This document shows, in pieces, positions 1 through 9,573 of a DNA stretch of 64,000 bases (the stretch's first letter is position 1; the number at the start of each line of letters is the position of its first letter). The position numbers and the translations under genes are program-made. The notes under the pieces are model-generated. The model ran no database searches, had not been told where the DNA came from, and was given only the letters and a program-made list of their open reading frames with translations. Source of the DNA: Myxococcales bacterium (GTDB lineage Bacteria; Myxococcota_A; Polyangia; Fen-1088); NCBI GenBank assembly GCA_003142855.1, contig PLNW01000073.1:62001-126000 (forward strand). Reading direction: 5' to 3'.

Positions 1-614
<614 letters not shown>

Positions 615-623
615 GGACGAATC

Positions 624-3029
624 ATGAAGATCTCGTTGAACTGGCTGCGGGAACTGGTCGAGCTACCGGCAGGCGCCGATCTCGAGGCCGTGGCCAAGGC
701 GCTGACCGACCAGGGACTGGAGGTCGAAGGCAGCGAGCCCAAGGGCCGCGAGCTCGGCGGCGTACTGGTCGCCGAGGTGCTGGACATAAAGCCGCACCCG
801 AACGCCAACAAGCTGCGCATCGTGCGCGTGCGCGCGGGACTTCGCGAGGAGAGCGTGGTCTGTGGGGCACCCAACGTGCCACCACCGGGCAATCGCGTGT
901 GTTGGGCTCCGCCCGGGGCGCGCCTGCCCGGCGGGCACACCCTGGATGCGCGCGAAATCCGCGGCGTGTTCTCGCCTGGGATGATCTGCAGCGAGATCGA
1001 GATGGGCCTCTCCGAACAGGCCGAAGGGATCTTGATCCTGCCGGCGACCGCTGAGTCCGGCATCGAGCTGGCCCAATACCTGGGCGTGGTGGACGACGTG
1101 CTGGAGGTGAACGTCACGCCCAACCGTGCCGATGCCTTGTCTCACCTCGGGATCGCGCGCGAGCTGGCCGCCCACTTCGGCACGCGCTTGCGGCCACTGG
1201 ACTTGTCCGCGGGTTCTGAAGCAGCGAGCGGAATCACCATGGACGTGCGCATCGACGACGCCCAGGCTTGCCCGCGCTACACGGCCAGCTTTGTTGCGGG
1301 GCTCACGGTGGCGCCCAGTCCCGTCACCATGCGCCTGCGCCTGCAGTACTGCGGGATTCGCGCCATCTCCAATCTGGTCGACGTGACCAACTACGTGCTG
1401 CTGGAGACTGGCCATCCCTTGCACGCCTTCGATTTTGACAAGCTGGTCGGGCCCATCGTGGTTCGGCGGGCGAGGGCAGGGGAGGCCATGAGAACCCTCG
1501 ACGGCCTGGACCGGGCTCTGGTGGCCGAGGACATCGTGATCACCGATGGCAACGGGCCAGTGGCGCTGGCCGGAGTCATGGGCGGAAACACCAGCGAGAT
1601 TTCCGCCTCCACGCACAATGTGCTGCTCGAAGCAGCGATCTTCGAGCCGCGCAGCATTCGCCGCACCAGCCGTCGCCTGGGGCTGATCTCCGAGGCGTCC
1701 TATCGCTTCGAACGCGGTGTGGACGCCAACAGCATTCCCTTGGCCGCGCGCAGGGCCGCCGCCCTCTTGGCCAAGCTGGGCAATGGCAGCTTGGTCGGTG
1801 GCATGGTCGATCGCTACCCGCGGCCGTCGCTGCCAAGCAAGGTCAAGCTGCGGACCACCCGCCTGCAGCGCGTGACCGGGGTGGACTATCCCGCGAGCTT
1901 CGCGCGGGATCAGCTTTCTCGTCTCGGCATCACCTGCGAAATGGCGGGCGATGGCCTTGTCGCCACCGTCCCCACTTTCCGGCCCGACCTGACCATCGAG
2001 GAAGATCTCATCGAGGAGATCCTGCGCATGGGTGAGTATGACAAGCCCGCGAACAAGGAGCGCATTCGCAGCAACGCCACCTCGCAGACAAACCCCGAGG
2101 CACCCGCAGATCGCGCCCGCACGCTGCTGGCCAGCGCGGGTCTGCACGAGATCGTGACCTGGGCCTTTGTTCCGCGAAGCGCGCTGGCAGCGGTCAGCGC
2201 CGACGGAGCGTCCAAGGAGCTGTCCGACGGGATCGCGGTGCAAAACCCCATCTCGGCGGACTATGAGGTGATGCGTACCACCTTGCTGCCTGGGCTCGCC
2301 GAAGCGCTCAAGCGCAATCTCGCGCGCGGGGTCAGCGATGCCTGGCTGTTCGAGGTGGGCCGTGTTGTGCGGCGGCCGGCCAAGGCTGGCGAGGCACCGG
2401 TCGAGAAGACCCATGCCGCAGGGCTGATCACTGGCCGAAGGGCCGAATGGCTCAAGCCGGGCGAGCCGGTCGATTTCTACGACCTCAAGCGAATCGTCCA
2501 GGATCTGCTGCGCGGCTTTGGACTGCAGGACGTTCGCTACTGTGCCCAGGCCGGCGTGCCCTTTCTGCACCCGGGGATCTCGGCCCTGGTCATGAATGCC
2601 GCTGGCGCTGAACTTGGCCACCTGGGCGAGTTGCACCCGGCGATCGCGCGCCGCTTGGGCATCGAGTCGCGAGCCTTCTACTTCGAGCTGGCCGTGGCGC
2701 CGCTGGCTGCGACTGTGGCGGCCCTGCGCGCCGAGGCGCCGCCGCGTTTCCCCTCGGTGACACGTGATGTGTCCTTCTGGAGCGACGTCTCTCTGTCCGC
2801 GGATGCCCAACGGGCAGGCTTCTTGTCAGCCGACGAGCCGCTGTTGAAGGAGCTGGCGGTCCTGGAGGATTTTCGCGATCCCAAGTACGTCCCCGCTGGC
2901 AAGAAGGGGATGTTGTGGACCATGACCTATCGGGCGGCAGACCGGACCTTGACTGACGCCGAGGCCGACCACGCACATGGGCGCGTTGTCAAGGCTTTGG
3001 CCAATCTGTACGCCATCGAGATTCGCTAG
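624..3029 (+). CDS. pheT: Phenylalanyl-tRNA synthetase beta subunit
   Basis: The 801-residue product is the usual length for bacterial PheT, the non-catalytic partner of PheS that binds tRNA-Phe and edits mischarged Tyr. The order of domains is standard: an N-terminal EMAP/OB tRNA-binding domain (about 40-150), the B3/B4 editing module (about 210-380), B5 (about 400-470), the core, and a C-terminal FDX-ACB anticodon-binding domain (about 708-801, starting near PRFPSVTRDVSF). The ATG follows a GGGA ribosome site and begins MKISLNWLRELV, as in the family. It sits directly behind pheS and ahead of ihfA. Confidence 0.98.
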   Translation: MKISLNWLRELVELPAGADLEAVAKALTDQGLEVEGSEPKGRELGGVLVAEVLDIKPHPNANKLRIVRVRAGLREESVVCGAPNVPPPGNRVCWAPPGARLPGGHTLDAREIRGVFSPGMICSEIEMGLSEQAEGILILPATAESGIELAQYLGVVDDVLEVNVTPNRADALSHLGIARELAAHFGTRLRPLDLSAGSEAASGITMDVRIDDAQACPRYTASFVAGLTVAPSPVTMRLRLQYCGIRAISNLVDVTNYVLLETGHPLHAFDFDKLVGPIVVRRARAGEAMRTLDGLDRALVAEDIVITDGNGPVALAGVMGGNTSEISASTHNVLLEAAIFEPRSIRRTSRRLGLISEASYRFERGVDANSIPLAARRAAALLAKLGNGSLVGGMVDRYPRPSLPSKVKLRTTRLQRVTGVDYPASFARDQLSRLGITCEMAGDGLVATVPTFRPDLTIEEDLIEEILRMGEYDKPANKERIRSNATSQTNPEAPADRARTLLASAGLHEIVTWAFVPRSALAAVSADGASKELSDGIAVQNPISADYEVMRTTLLPGLAEALKRNLARGVSDAWLFEVGRVVRRPAKAGEAPVEKTHAAGLITGRRAEWLKPGEPVDFYDLKRIVQDLLRGFGLQDVRYCAQAGVPFLHPGISALVMNAAGAELGHLGELHPAIARRLGIESRAFYFELAVAPLAATVAALRAEAPPRFPSVTRDVSFWSDVSLSADAQRAGFLSADEPLLKELAVLEDFRDPKYVPAGKKGMLWTMTYRAADRTLTDAEADHAHGRVVKALANLYAIEIR

Positions 3030-3058
3030 GGCCGAGATCAGACCACTTGCTCAACCCT

Positions 3059-3088
3059 TTGACATCAAAGGGATTTGTGTCCAACATA
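3059..3088 (+). promoter_or_regulatory. Possible ihfA promoter
   Basis: A perfect TTGACA (3059-3064) lies in the gap after pheT. The best -10 at a 17-base spacing is CAACAT (3082-3087), which is weak. Transcription from here would start almost at the ihfA ATG, so the assignment is tentative; read-through from pheT is an alternative. Confidence 0.3.
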
Positions 3089-3093
3089 GGCAC

Positions 3094-3372
3094 ATGACCA
3101 AGGCCGAAATCGTCGAAACGGTCTACGAGAAGGTCGGCGGATTCTCGAAGAAGGAAGCTGCCGAGATCGTTGAAACCGTCTTCGACACGGTCAAGGAGAC
3201 CTTGGAGAAGGGCGAGAAGATCAAGATTTCCGGCTTCGGGAACTTCGTGGTCAGGGACAAGAATGCCCGCGCCGGCCGCAACCCGCAGACCGGCCAGGAG
3301 ATCACGATCAGCGCCCGCCGCGTGCTGACCTTCAAGCCCAGCCAGGTGCTGAAGAACGCGCTCAACTCCTAG
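3094..3372 (+). CDS. ihfA: Integration host factor alpha subunit
   Basis: The 92-residue protein has the whole HU/IHF fold: MTKAEIVETVYEKVG at the start, the GFGNFVVRDKNARAGRNP beta-arm with the Pro that intercalates into DNA, and RRVLTFKPSQVLK at the end. It bends DNA as a dimer and supports recombination and sigma54-dependent transcription. An upstream extension to 2977 is open but overlaps pheT and has no homology-like sequence, so the ATG at 3094 is chosen. pheT-ihfA-merR is the order seen in many Gram-negative bacteria. Confidence 0.95.
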   Translation: MTKAEIVETVYEKVGGFSKKEAAEIVETVFDTVKETLEKGEKIKISGFGNFVVRDKNARAGRNPQTGQEITISARRVLTFKPSQVLKNALNS

Positions 3373-3394
3373 GCCCTCGACCAGCAGGAAAACG

Positions 3395-3775
3395 TTGCCC
3401 CGGCGTGCCGCTGTCCCCGTTGATCCGAGCACGATCCCGGACAAGCCGTTCTTCAAGATCGGCGAGGCCGCGCGCCTGTGCGCGGTCAAACCCTACGTTC
3501 TGCGCTATTGGGAAACCGAGTTCCATTCCATCCGGCCGCAGAAGACACGCTCGCAGCAGCGCCTGTACCGGCGCAAAGACATTGAGCTGTTGCTCAGCAT
3601 ACGCGATCTGCTATACGGGCAGCGCTTCACCATCCAAGGGGGGCGCGCGCGGCTGCGGGAACTGGGGCACGACGAGGGCCCGCCGCCGCCGGTGCCGGCC
3701 CCGGAAATCGACGTGGAGACCTTGAGAAAAATCAAGCAAGGGCTTTTGGATCTGATACGACTCGTGGAAGAATAG
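3395..3775 (+). CDS. MerR-family transcriptional regulator
   Basis: This 126-residue protein begins at a TTG behind an AGGA site, 22 bases after ihfA. It has a winged-helix MerR DNA-binding domain at residues 15-85 (FKIGEAARLCAVKPYVLRYWETEF, then SQQRLYRRKDIELLLSIRDLL). A short Pro-rich linker and a C-terminal helix (TLRKIKQGLLDLIRLVEE) suited to dimerisation follow. There is no Cys-rich effector site, so no metal or redox ligand can be proposed. The ihfA-merR pair is conserved in proteobacteria and myxobacteria, but its regulon is not evident here. Confidence 0.9.
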   Translation: MPRRAAVPVDPSTIPDKPFFKIGEAARLCAVKPYVLRYWETEFHSIRPQKTRSQQRLYRRKDIELLLSIRDLLYGQRFTIQGGRARLRELGHDEGPPPPVPAPEIDVETLRKIKQGLLDLIRLVEE

Positions 3776-3794
3776 CCACCACACAATCAAATAT

Positions 3795-3871
<77 letters not shown>

Positions 3872-3877
3872 AATACC

Positions 3878-4669
3878 GTGTCGTCAAAGCCATTCATTCT
3901 CCTCAGCAATGACGATGGCGTGATGGCGCCGGGGATCTCTGCGCTCGCGGACGTGTTGGCGGACCTGGCTGACGTCATGCTGGCGGCGCCTGACCGCGAG
4001 CGCAGCGCGGCCTCGCATTCCATCAGCTTGGATCGCCCGTTGCGCGTGGATCAGATTCGCTCCAACGTGTACTCCATCGATGGGACACCGGTGGATTGCG
4101 TGTACCTGGCCCTGCTGCATCTGGTGCCGCGCAAGCCGGACCTGTGCGTGTCAGGGATCAACAACGGGTTCAACCTGGGCACGGACGTCTTCTATTCCGG
4201 AACCGTCGGGGCGGCCCTGGAAGCGACCCTGCGCGGGGTCCCGGCCATCGCCCTGTCGGTCGAACGGCGCTGGCCGCAGGATTTCGCACCAGCGGCGGAT
4301 TTTGCGCGGAGGCTGGTGAGGCAGGTGCTGGCCCAGGGGCCGGATGCCATCGAACCAGGCACACTGCTGAATGTTAACGTTCCTGCTGGCCCCGTGCATG
4401 GATTCGCCCTGACCTCGATGGGGCAGCGGCTGTATCGGGATCAAGTGGACATGCGCGAGGATCTGCGCGGCCGGGCCTACTACTGGATCGGCGGGCCCGA
4501 GGAGAAGGGCGAGGATCTTCCCGGCTCGGATAGCGCGGCCGTGCGTTCCGGCCTAGCGTCGATCACGCCGCTCGGTCTCGGTCTCACCCACGGTCCGGCT
4601 TTGCAGAGAATGGCGGCCTGGAACCTGGGCTCGTTCGCAGAAGGCGCAGCGGTTCACGCCGGGAAATAG
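3878..4669 (+). CDS. surE: 5'/3'-nucleotidase SurE
   Basis: SurE is a metal-dependent survival phosphatase acting on nucleoside monophosphates. The N-terminal ILLSNDDG metal site (residues 7-14) fixes the GTG at 3878 as the start, since nothing downstream would keep the motif. Other family features are DRERSAASHSISL, GTPVDCVYL, SGINNGFNLGTDVFYSGTVGAA and LNVNVP. The length of 263 residues is normal. There is no Shine-Dalgarno sequence, because the eight bases before the start directly abut the end of tRNA-Pro. Four bases separate it from pcm, forming the known surE-pcm-nlpD series. Confidence 0.96.
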   Translation: MSSKPFILLSNDDGVMAPGISALADVLADLADVMLAAPDRERSAASHSISLDRPLRVDQIRSNVYSIDGTPVDCVYLALLHLVPRKPDLCVSGINNGFNLGTDVFYSGTVGAALEATLRGVPAIALSVERRWPQDFAPAADFARRLVRQVLAQGPDAIEPGTLLNVNVPAGPVHGFALTSMGQRLYRDQVDMREDLRGRAYYWIGGPEEKGEDLPGSDSAAVRSGLASITPLGLGLTHGPALQRMAAWNLGSFAEGAAVHAGK

Positions 4670-4673
4670 CGCC

Positions 4674-5381
4674 GTGAGTGCAGGACGCCGATCCGGCGAT
4701 ACGCCAGGCCCAACCGGGCCGCCGGATGCCTTCATCAGCGAGCGCGCCACCATGGTTGCGGAGCAACTTCTCCCCCGTGGCATCAGCGATGCGCGCGTGC
4801 TGGAGGCCATGAGCCGGGTTCCGCGCCATCTCTTCGTCGACCGCGAACAGGCGGACCACGCCTACGACGATCGACCGTTGCCCATCGGGTTTGGCCAGAC
4901 CATTTCGCAGCCGTATATGGTGGCCCGCGCGACCGAGCTGGCGCTCCCGGACGCGAGCGATGTCGCGCTGGAGATTGGCGTGGGCTCCGGCTATCAAACG
5001 GCCGTGCTGGCGCTGCTGTGCGCGCAGGTTTTTGCCGTGGACGTGCTTCCCGCGCTTGTGGACAAGGCGCGCGAGCGCCTGGCCGATGCGGGCTGCCAGA
5101 ATGTTAGCTTGGCCGCGTTCGACGGCAGTTGCGGTTGGCCCGAGCACGCGCCCTACGACGTCATCATCGTCTCGGCCGCGACGCCGCAGGTGCCGGTGCT
5201 GCTCCTGCACGAACTGCGCGACGGCGGCCGGCTGGTGGCCCCGGTGGGCGGATTCGATCAACAGATCCTGACCCGCGTGCAGCGCAGGGGCGATGCGTTC
5301 GAGACCCTGCAGGATGTCCCCTGCCGCTACGTGAACCTGACCGGACGCTATGGGGTGGGCCGTGACAAGCCACAGGCGTAG
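4674..5381 (+). CDS. pcm: Protein-L-isoaspartate O-methyltransferase
   Basis: This SAM-dependent enzyme methylates damaged isoaspartyl residues to start their repair. The product has 235 residues with a GTG start. It contains the PCMT signature region VPRHLFVDREQADHAYDDRPLPIGFGQTISQPYMVA and SAM motif I LEIGVGSGYQTAVLA (about 100-114). Motifs PYDVIIVSAATPQVP and DGGRLVAPVG follow. It lies between surE and the peptidase gene and overlaps the latter by 32 bases, so the three are probably translated as one operon. Confidence 0.96.
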   Translation: MSAGRRSGDTPGPTGPPDAFISERATMVAEQLLPRGISDARVLEAMSRVPRHLFVDREQADHAYDDRPLPIGFGQTISQPYMVARATELALPDASDVALEIGVGSGYQTAVLALLCAQVFAVDVLPALVDKARERLADAGCQNVSLAAFDGSCGWPEHAPYDVIIVSAATPQVPVLLLHELRDGGRLVAPVGGFDQQILTRVQRRGDAFETLQDVPCRYVNLTGRYGVGRDKPQA

Positions 5382-6099
5382 CACCTTGTGCAGATTGTGC
5401 GTCCTTGCGGTTGCCTGCACGCTGCTAGGGCTCTGCTCCTGCGCCACCATCTCGCGCCCGCTTGACGACGACAACCCGCCAGGGACCTGGCATGTGGTCG
5501 AGCCCGGTGAAACCCCGGCCAAAATCGCCAAGGAGGCAGGGATCCCGCTGGAGGATCTGCTCGAGATCAACGGACTGCGACGGGGCCAGCCCCTGGAACC
5601 CGGCCGTCTGATCTACGTTCTGCGGGCTGCCCAAGCCGGCACGGTTTTCCCAGACGCGATCCCCGCGACTCCGACGTCGCCGGGCCAGCCCGAAGCCGAG
5701 AGCGAGGCGAGCCGCCATGCGCCTCTGCGTTGGCCGCTGGCCAAGCCCGTGCTCACGTCGCTGTTTGGCAAGCGCTGGGGCCGCGACCATGAAGGCATCG
5801 ACATGAGGGCACCCATCGGGACGCCCGTGATGGCTGCGGCCGACGGTGAAGTGATGTACGCGGGTGACAGGGTGCGGGGCTACGGGAACATGGTCGTGAT
5901 CCAGCACGCGGGAGATTTGGTGACCGTGTACGCTCATAACTCGCTCCTGCTGGTGCACGTTGGTGACCGCATCAGCGCAGGCCAGGAGATCTCGCGCGTG
6001 GGTGACACGGGCCACGCCACCGGCCCGCACCTGCACTTCGAGGTACGCCGCAAGCAGGAGCCACAAGATCCGCTGCAATTCTTGCCGACCTTGAAGTAA
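5350..6099 (+). CDS. nlpD: NlpD-like lipoprotein (LysM + M23 peptidase domain)
   Basis: The N-terminus is a lipoprotein signal ending at LLGLCSC. A LysM peptidoglycan-binding domain follows (about 46-92, WHVVEPGETPAKIAKEAGI). The C-terminal M23/LytM domain (about 125-245) carries HEGIDMRAP and HLHFEVR, so the zinc ligands of an active endopeptidase appear present. Many NlpD/EnvC proteins lack these and only activate amidases. The position behind surE and pcm is the classical nlpD location, although no rpoS follows. The start could be the ATG at 5350 or the in-frame GTG at 5362. Confidence 0.88.
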   Translation: MGWAVTSHRRSTLCRLCVLAVACTLLGLCSCATISRPLDDDNPPGTWHVVEPGETPAKIAKEAGIPLEDLLEINGLRRGQPLEPGRLIYVLRAAQAGTVFPDAIPATPTSPGQPEAESEASRHAPLRWPLAKPVLTSLFGKRWGRDHEGIDMRAPIGTPVMAAADGEVMYAGDRVRGYGNMVVIQHAGDLVTVYAHNSLLLVHVGDRISAGQEISRVGDTGHATGPHLHFEVRRKQEPQDPLQFLPTLK

Positions 6100-6108
6100 A
6101 AACGAGCC

Positions 6109-6651
6109 ATGCCAGCCGCAACCGACAAGTTCACGGGTGACCTTCGCTCCCTGATCCGCGACGTCCCGGACTTTCCCAAGAAAGGGATTCTCTTCCGCGA
6201 CGTCACGCCCCTGCTGCAGCACGGTCCCGCGTTTCGTCGCTGCGTGGAGTATCTGTGCGAAGGCATCGCCAAGGCGCAGCCCACTGTCATCGCCGGCATC
6301 GAGTCGCGCGGCTTCATCTTCGGCGCGGCCGCCGCCACCATGCTGGGTGTCGGGTTCGTGCTCATACGCAAGCCCGGCAAGCTGCCCTGGAAAACCCGGC
6401 AGCAGCGCTACCAGCTCGAGTATGGCAGCGACGGCATCGAGATCCACGAAGACGCCGTGGCTGCGGGCGCGCGCGTGGCCTTGGTCGACGATTTGCTCGC
6501 TACTGGCGGCACCGCGGCCGCGGCCTGTCGCCTGCTGCAAGACCTGGGCGGGCAGGTTGTCCTGGCGAGCTTTGTCGTGGAACTGGCCGGACTCAACGGC
6601 CGGGCGCAGCTGGGCAATGTGCCGATCAAAGCATTGATAGTTTATCCTTAG
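6109..6651 (+). CDS. apt: Adenine phosphoribosyltransferase
   Basis: Apt salvages adenine by joining it to PRPP to give AMP. The 180-residue protein matches the family from end to end: RDVPDFPKKGILFRDVTPLL at the start, GIESRGFIFGAA for base recognition, RKPGKLPW, and the PRPP-binding loop VALVDDLLATGGT at 123-135. It starts 9 bases after the nlpD-like gene and may be read as the last gene of the surE operon. It converges with dtd across a copy of the dispersed repeat. Confidence 0.97.
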   Translation: MPAATDKFTGDLRSLIRDVPDFPKKGILFRDVTPLLQHGPAFRRCVEYLCEGIAKAQPTVIAGIESRGFIFGAAAATMLGVGFVLIRKPGKLPWKTRQQRYQLEYGSDGIEIHEDAVAAGARVALVDDLLATGGTAAAACRLLQDLGGQVVLASFVVELAGLNGRAQLGNVPIKALIVYP

Positions 6652-6668
6652 TGCGCGGGTTCAATGCG

Positions 6669-6720
6669 ACAGCCGCCCGTCGCTGAGAACACAGAGGGGA
6701 GAGGGGAGGGCACAGAGGAG
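6669..6720 (+). repeat. Dispersed CACAGAG-type intergenic repeat, copy A
   Basis: This G/A-rich segment lies between the convergent apt and dtd genes. Its core AACACAGAGGGGAGAGGGGA recurs in near-identical form, with the same flanking GCCGCC...CGCTGAG, at 52101-52150 on the other strand. More diverged copies are at 61246-61306 and 32916-33036. Confidence 0.75.
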
Positions 6721-6724
6721 GCCG

Positions 6725-7183
6725 TCAGGGGCCGAGGAGTGAGCCCTCGTGGGTTTGAATAATGAACGTGACTGGGCCGTCGTTCACCAGTTCGACGTCC
6801 ATGTGAGCCGCAAAGCGGCCGCGAGCCACTCGGATGCCGTCGGCGGCGATGCGGTCGGCAACGCTTTGGTAGAGGGATTGGGCCAAGGCGGGATCCTCGG
6901 CGCGGTCGAAGCTGGGGCGATTGCCCTTGCGGATGGAGCCGGCCAGCGTGAATTGACTGACCACCAGGCAAGCTCCGTTTGCGTCCTTGAGGCTGAGATC
7001 CATGGGCGTGCGACCCGGAAAGATCCGCAAGGCGACCAGCTTGCGCGCGAGTACGTCGGCATCAGCCTCGCCATCGCCGCGCTCGACGCCGACAAGCAGA
7101 AGCACGCCCTTGTCGATGCGCCCCACGACCTCGGCGCCGACCCGGACTTCAGCGCGCGAGACTCGTTGGACGATGGCAATCAT
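6725..7183 (-). CDS. dtd: D-aminoacyl-tRNA deacylase
   Basis: Dtd hydrolyses D-amino acids wrongly attached to tRNA. The 152-residue protein has the full fold, with MIAIVQRVSRAEVRVG at the N-terminus, LVVSQFTLAG carrying the SQFTL catalytic motif, the RPSFDRAEDP segment, and the C-terminal VNDGPVTFII with the Gly-Pro proofreading motif. The ATG at 7183 is preferred. Immediately upstream of it, on the same strand, lies a fragment identical to the 3' end of tRNA-Arg(CCT), which suggests dtd once sat directly behind that tRNA. Confidence 0.96.
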   Translation of the reverse strand: MIAIVQRVSRAEVRVGAEVVGRIDKGVLLLVGVERGDGEADADVLARKLVALRIFPGRTPMDLSLKDANGACLVVSQFTLAGSIRKGNRPSFDRAEDPALAQSLYQSVADRIAADGIRVARGRFAAHMDVELVNDGPVTFIIQTHEGSLLGP

Positions 7184-7188
7184 GATGG

Positions 7189-7213
7189 TGGTGACCCCGG
7201 CCTGCTTGAACAG
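7189..7213. repeat. Partial copy of the tRNA-Arg(CCT) 3' end (att-like)
   Basis: Bases 7189-7204 (TGGTGACCCCGGCCTG) are identical to 9466-9481, the CCA end and acceptor/T-stem of tRNA-Arg. The match continues through 7213 with one substitution and one missing base. Both copies have the same orientation and enclose the GH88-like lipoprotein gene, as expected for integration into a tRNA 3' end. Confidence 0.65.
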
Positions 7214-7286
7214 ACGGACCTTTTCACCGCAGCACGGTTCGGATCAGGGCGGGTCCCCAGAAGCTGGAGACCGCCCTGGATTCTTG

Positions 7287-9314
7287 CTAGGTCTTGGTAC
7301 CGCTGCTGGCCTTGGACCCACCAGTCGCCTTGTTTCCGCCGCCGCTCGTGACGCCTCCCGTGGCTCCGGTGCCGCCGGTGGAGGTCGTTCCTCCCGTTGT
7401 GCTGGTCTCGCCCGCGCCCGTCGAGCCGCCGGCGTTTGTTGTTCCGCCCGTGCTGGTCGAACCGCCCGCACCCGTTGTTCCCCCCGTGTCGGTCGTGCCA
7501 CCCGCACCGGTTGTACCGCCGGTGGCGGTCGAGCCGCCGGCTGAGCTGGTTCCGCTCGTGCTGGTCGAACCGCCGGCGCTGGTTGTGCCACCGGCTGTCA
7601 TGCCTCCTGTTCCGCTCGTTCCGCTGGTACCAGTCGTTCCGCCCGTACCCGTGCCCGCGCCCACGTTGGGTGTCACGACACCGCCCACCAGTTGGTAAAC
7701 CTCGGAGCCGGCCAGAAGGAATCCTCCGACCCCGTAGTCGTCGAAGTTGGCGAGTGTGGTTGCGCCTAGTCGTCCGGGGTGCTGCGGGTCCTCGGTGCAG
7801 GGCAGGGCACCCGTGGACTGCACATACCCGAGCAGGCCGTCCGACTGGAGCGCGAGGGTAGAAAGGCCGTTCCAGGCTTTCTGCAAGACCGGGCCGTATG
7901 TCGCCGGGTCGAGCAATCCTTTGCGAATGCCCCAGGCGAGCCCGTAGACAAAGAAGACCGTTCCGCTGGTTTCCGGACCATCATCGCCGGTCAGGCCGAT
8001 GCTGGCACAGTGGTTCGGATCGAACAGGCTCTCGTTCCAGAAGCCGTCGCTGCGCTGCAAGGGCACCAACGCGCTGGCCATCGCCTGGAAGTCCGAGACG
8101 TACGTGCTGCGATGGGGATCGGTGGTCGGCAGGATGTCGAGAACGCGGACCAGAGCGGCGAGAATCCAGCCGTTGCCTCGCGCCCAGTAGATGCTCTTGC
8201 CGTTCGGGGCCACGATGTAGGCGTCCTGGGTCTGCGCCGGCAGGTTCTGGCTCAGGCTCAAGGTAATCGTCTGCTTGACGGTGTAGTCGACCGAGAAAGC
8301 GGCACCACTATCGCCTGCATCGGCCATTGCCGCAGCGGCGGCGGCCGCATCGATGGCTGCATTCGCGGCTGCATCGATGCGTGCATCGGTCGAGACAGCG
8401 CTGCCGCTGTCGGCGCTGCCAACCGTGCCGGCATCGGCAACCGCACTTGGCAGACTGGGCGTGTAGTGCAAGTCACGCCACCAAAAACCCACGTCCGAGT
8501 TGAACAAGCCCCCGCCTTCGTTCATGCGCGAGTCGTTGTAGAGTGCCCACATGGCATCGAAGTACTTGGTGTCGTTTTCCAGGACCCCCAACTTCGCGAA
8601 CACGGGCATGGACATCTGGATGGCGTCGATCCACCACCACACATTGCTGGTTCCCTTGGCCACCATGTCGTCGATGTTGGCCTTGATTTCCTGAATGCGA
8701 ATCGGCTGCGGATCGATGTTGTACAGGTCGATATAGGTCTGACCGCACGCCTGGTTGTTTGCGTCATTTGACAGGACGCCCGCCTTTGTGTTCGCCAGGG
8801 TCCACGGATGCGTGGGGCTCGATCCCCAGTTCACAGCGTACGTGTAGTAGTTCAGCTTCTTGGCGGCGTCGGGCTCAACTTTGTAGAGAGCCATGAGCCC
8901 TTCGTAGTACGCGGCCCGAGTCCAGAGATTGCTGGGCCTGGTCTTGTCCGTGACGATGTCTGCCGTGGGATCTGGATGTTTGTTCATGAACCAAGTGTTC
9001 GCCCGCTGCATGGCTTCCAGCACAGCCGATGTGTTGGGCAAGCCGGTGATGCCACCCGAGGTGGTCGCGCCGCCCATGCTTCCGCCGCTTGCGGTGGAAC
9101 CACCTGCCGTCGTCGCGCCGCCCGAGCTGGCCACGCCAGCGCTGCCGGCCATCGAGCCACCGGCGCTGGCGGTCGTGCCCCCGGTGTGCGTGCCGCCGGC
9201 TGCAACGCCGCCGGTCTTCCCGGTGGTCGACGAATTTGAGCATGCTGCCAACGCAACAACGGTGCCAAGAAAGAGCGCCCGACGGCACTGGATATGAAGA
9301 CGAGTGCTGGTCAT
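7287..9314 (-). CDS. Secreted lipoprotein with GH88/GH105-like glycosidase domain
   Basis: The start at 9314 has a perfect AGGAGG five bases upstream and gives a lipoprotein signal ending LAAC (Cys25). A Gly/Thr linker to about residue 95 leads into an alpha/alpha-barrel resembling unsaturated glycuronyl hydrolases: RAAYYEGLMALYK, WWWIDAIQMSMPVFAKLG with a probable catalytic Asp, WARGNGWILAALVRVL and ETSGTVFFVYGLAWGI. The likely role is cleaving oligosaccharides from pectin-like polysaccharides at the cell surface. Two oddities are an Ala/Asp-rich insertion of about 50 residues inside the catalytic domain (DNA 8310-8445) and a C-terminal TGGTTGAGG-type tail of about 120 residues. The gene lies between the two tRNA-Arg 3' copies. 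Confidence 0.8.
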   Translation of the reverse strand: MTSTRLHIQCRRALFLGTVVALAACSNSSTTGKTGGVAAGGTHTGGTTASAGGSMAGSAGVASSGGATTAGGSTASGGSMGGATTSGGITGLPNTSAVLEAMQRANTWFMNKHPDPTADIVTDKTRPSNLWTRAAYYEGLMALYKVEPDAAKKLNYYTYAVNWGSSPTHPWTLANTKAGVLSNDANNQACGQTYIDLYNIDPQPIRIQEIKANIDDMVAKGTSNVWWWIDAIQMSMPVFAKLGVLENDTKYFDAMWALYNDSRMNEGGGLFNSDVGFWWRDLHYTPSLPSAVADAGTVGSADSGSAVSTDARIDAAANAAIDAAAAAAAMADAGDSGAAFSVDYTVKQTITLSLSQNLPAQTQDAYIVAPNGKSIYWARGNGWILAALVRVLDILPTTDPHRSTYVSDFQAMASALVPLQRSDGFWNESLFDPNHCASIGLTGDDGPETSGTVFFVYGLAWGIRKGLLDPATYGPVLQKAWNGLSTLALQSDGLLGYVQSTGALPCTEDPQHPGRLGATTLANFDDYGVGGFLLAGSEVYQLVGGVVTPNVGAGTGTGGTTGTSGTSGTGGMTAGGTTSAGGSTSTSGTSSAGGSTATGGTTGAGGTTDTGGTTGAGGSTSTGGTTNAGGSTGAGETSTTGGTTSTGGTGATGGVTSGGGNKATGGSKASSGTKT

Positions 9315-9465
9315 GAGTCCTCCTACTGTGCTTGCATTCGGTTTCCGAAAGACTTCGCACTGAAGCCGCGTCGGTACTGTGACGCGGAATGCACACTGGC
9401 ACAGATACAGAGGGCGCGTCAAGCGAGGGCGAATGCCGATTGGCGAGCTTCGCCCTCGCATTTCA

Positions 9466-9542
<77 letters not shown>

Positions 9543-9573
9543 AGACGGGAATGATACTAGCCTACTTCTGAGC

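Noticed and set aside
663..2810. 715-residue open frame antisense to pheT
   Set aside because: It mirrors pheT over its length, has no family-like sequence, and arises from high GC at third positions.
7294..7698. Pro/Val-rich 134-residue frame
   Set aside because: It is the complement of the Gly/Thr-rich tail of the GH88-like lipoprotein; the same effect appears opposite every GGT-rich linker in the window.
7205..9465. Integrase or excisionase within the putative tRNA-Arg insertion
   Set aside because: The only gene present is the GH88-like lipoprotein, so mobility cannot be claimed from this segment alone.
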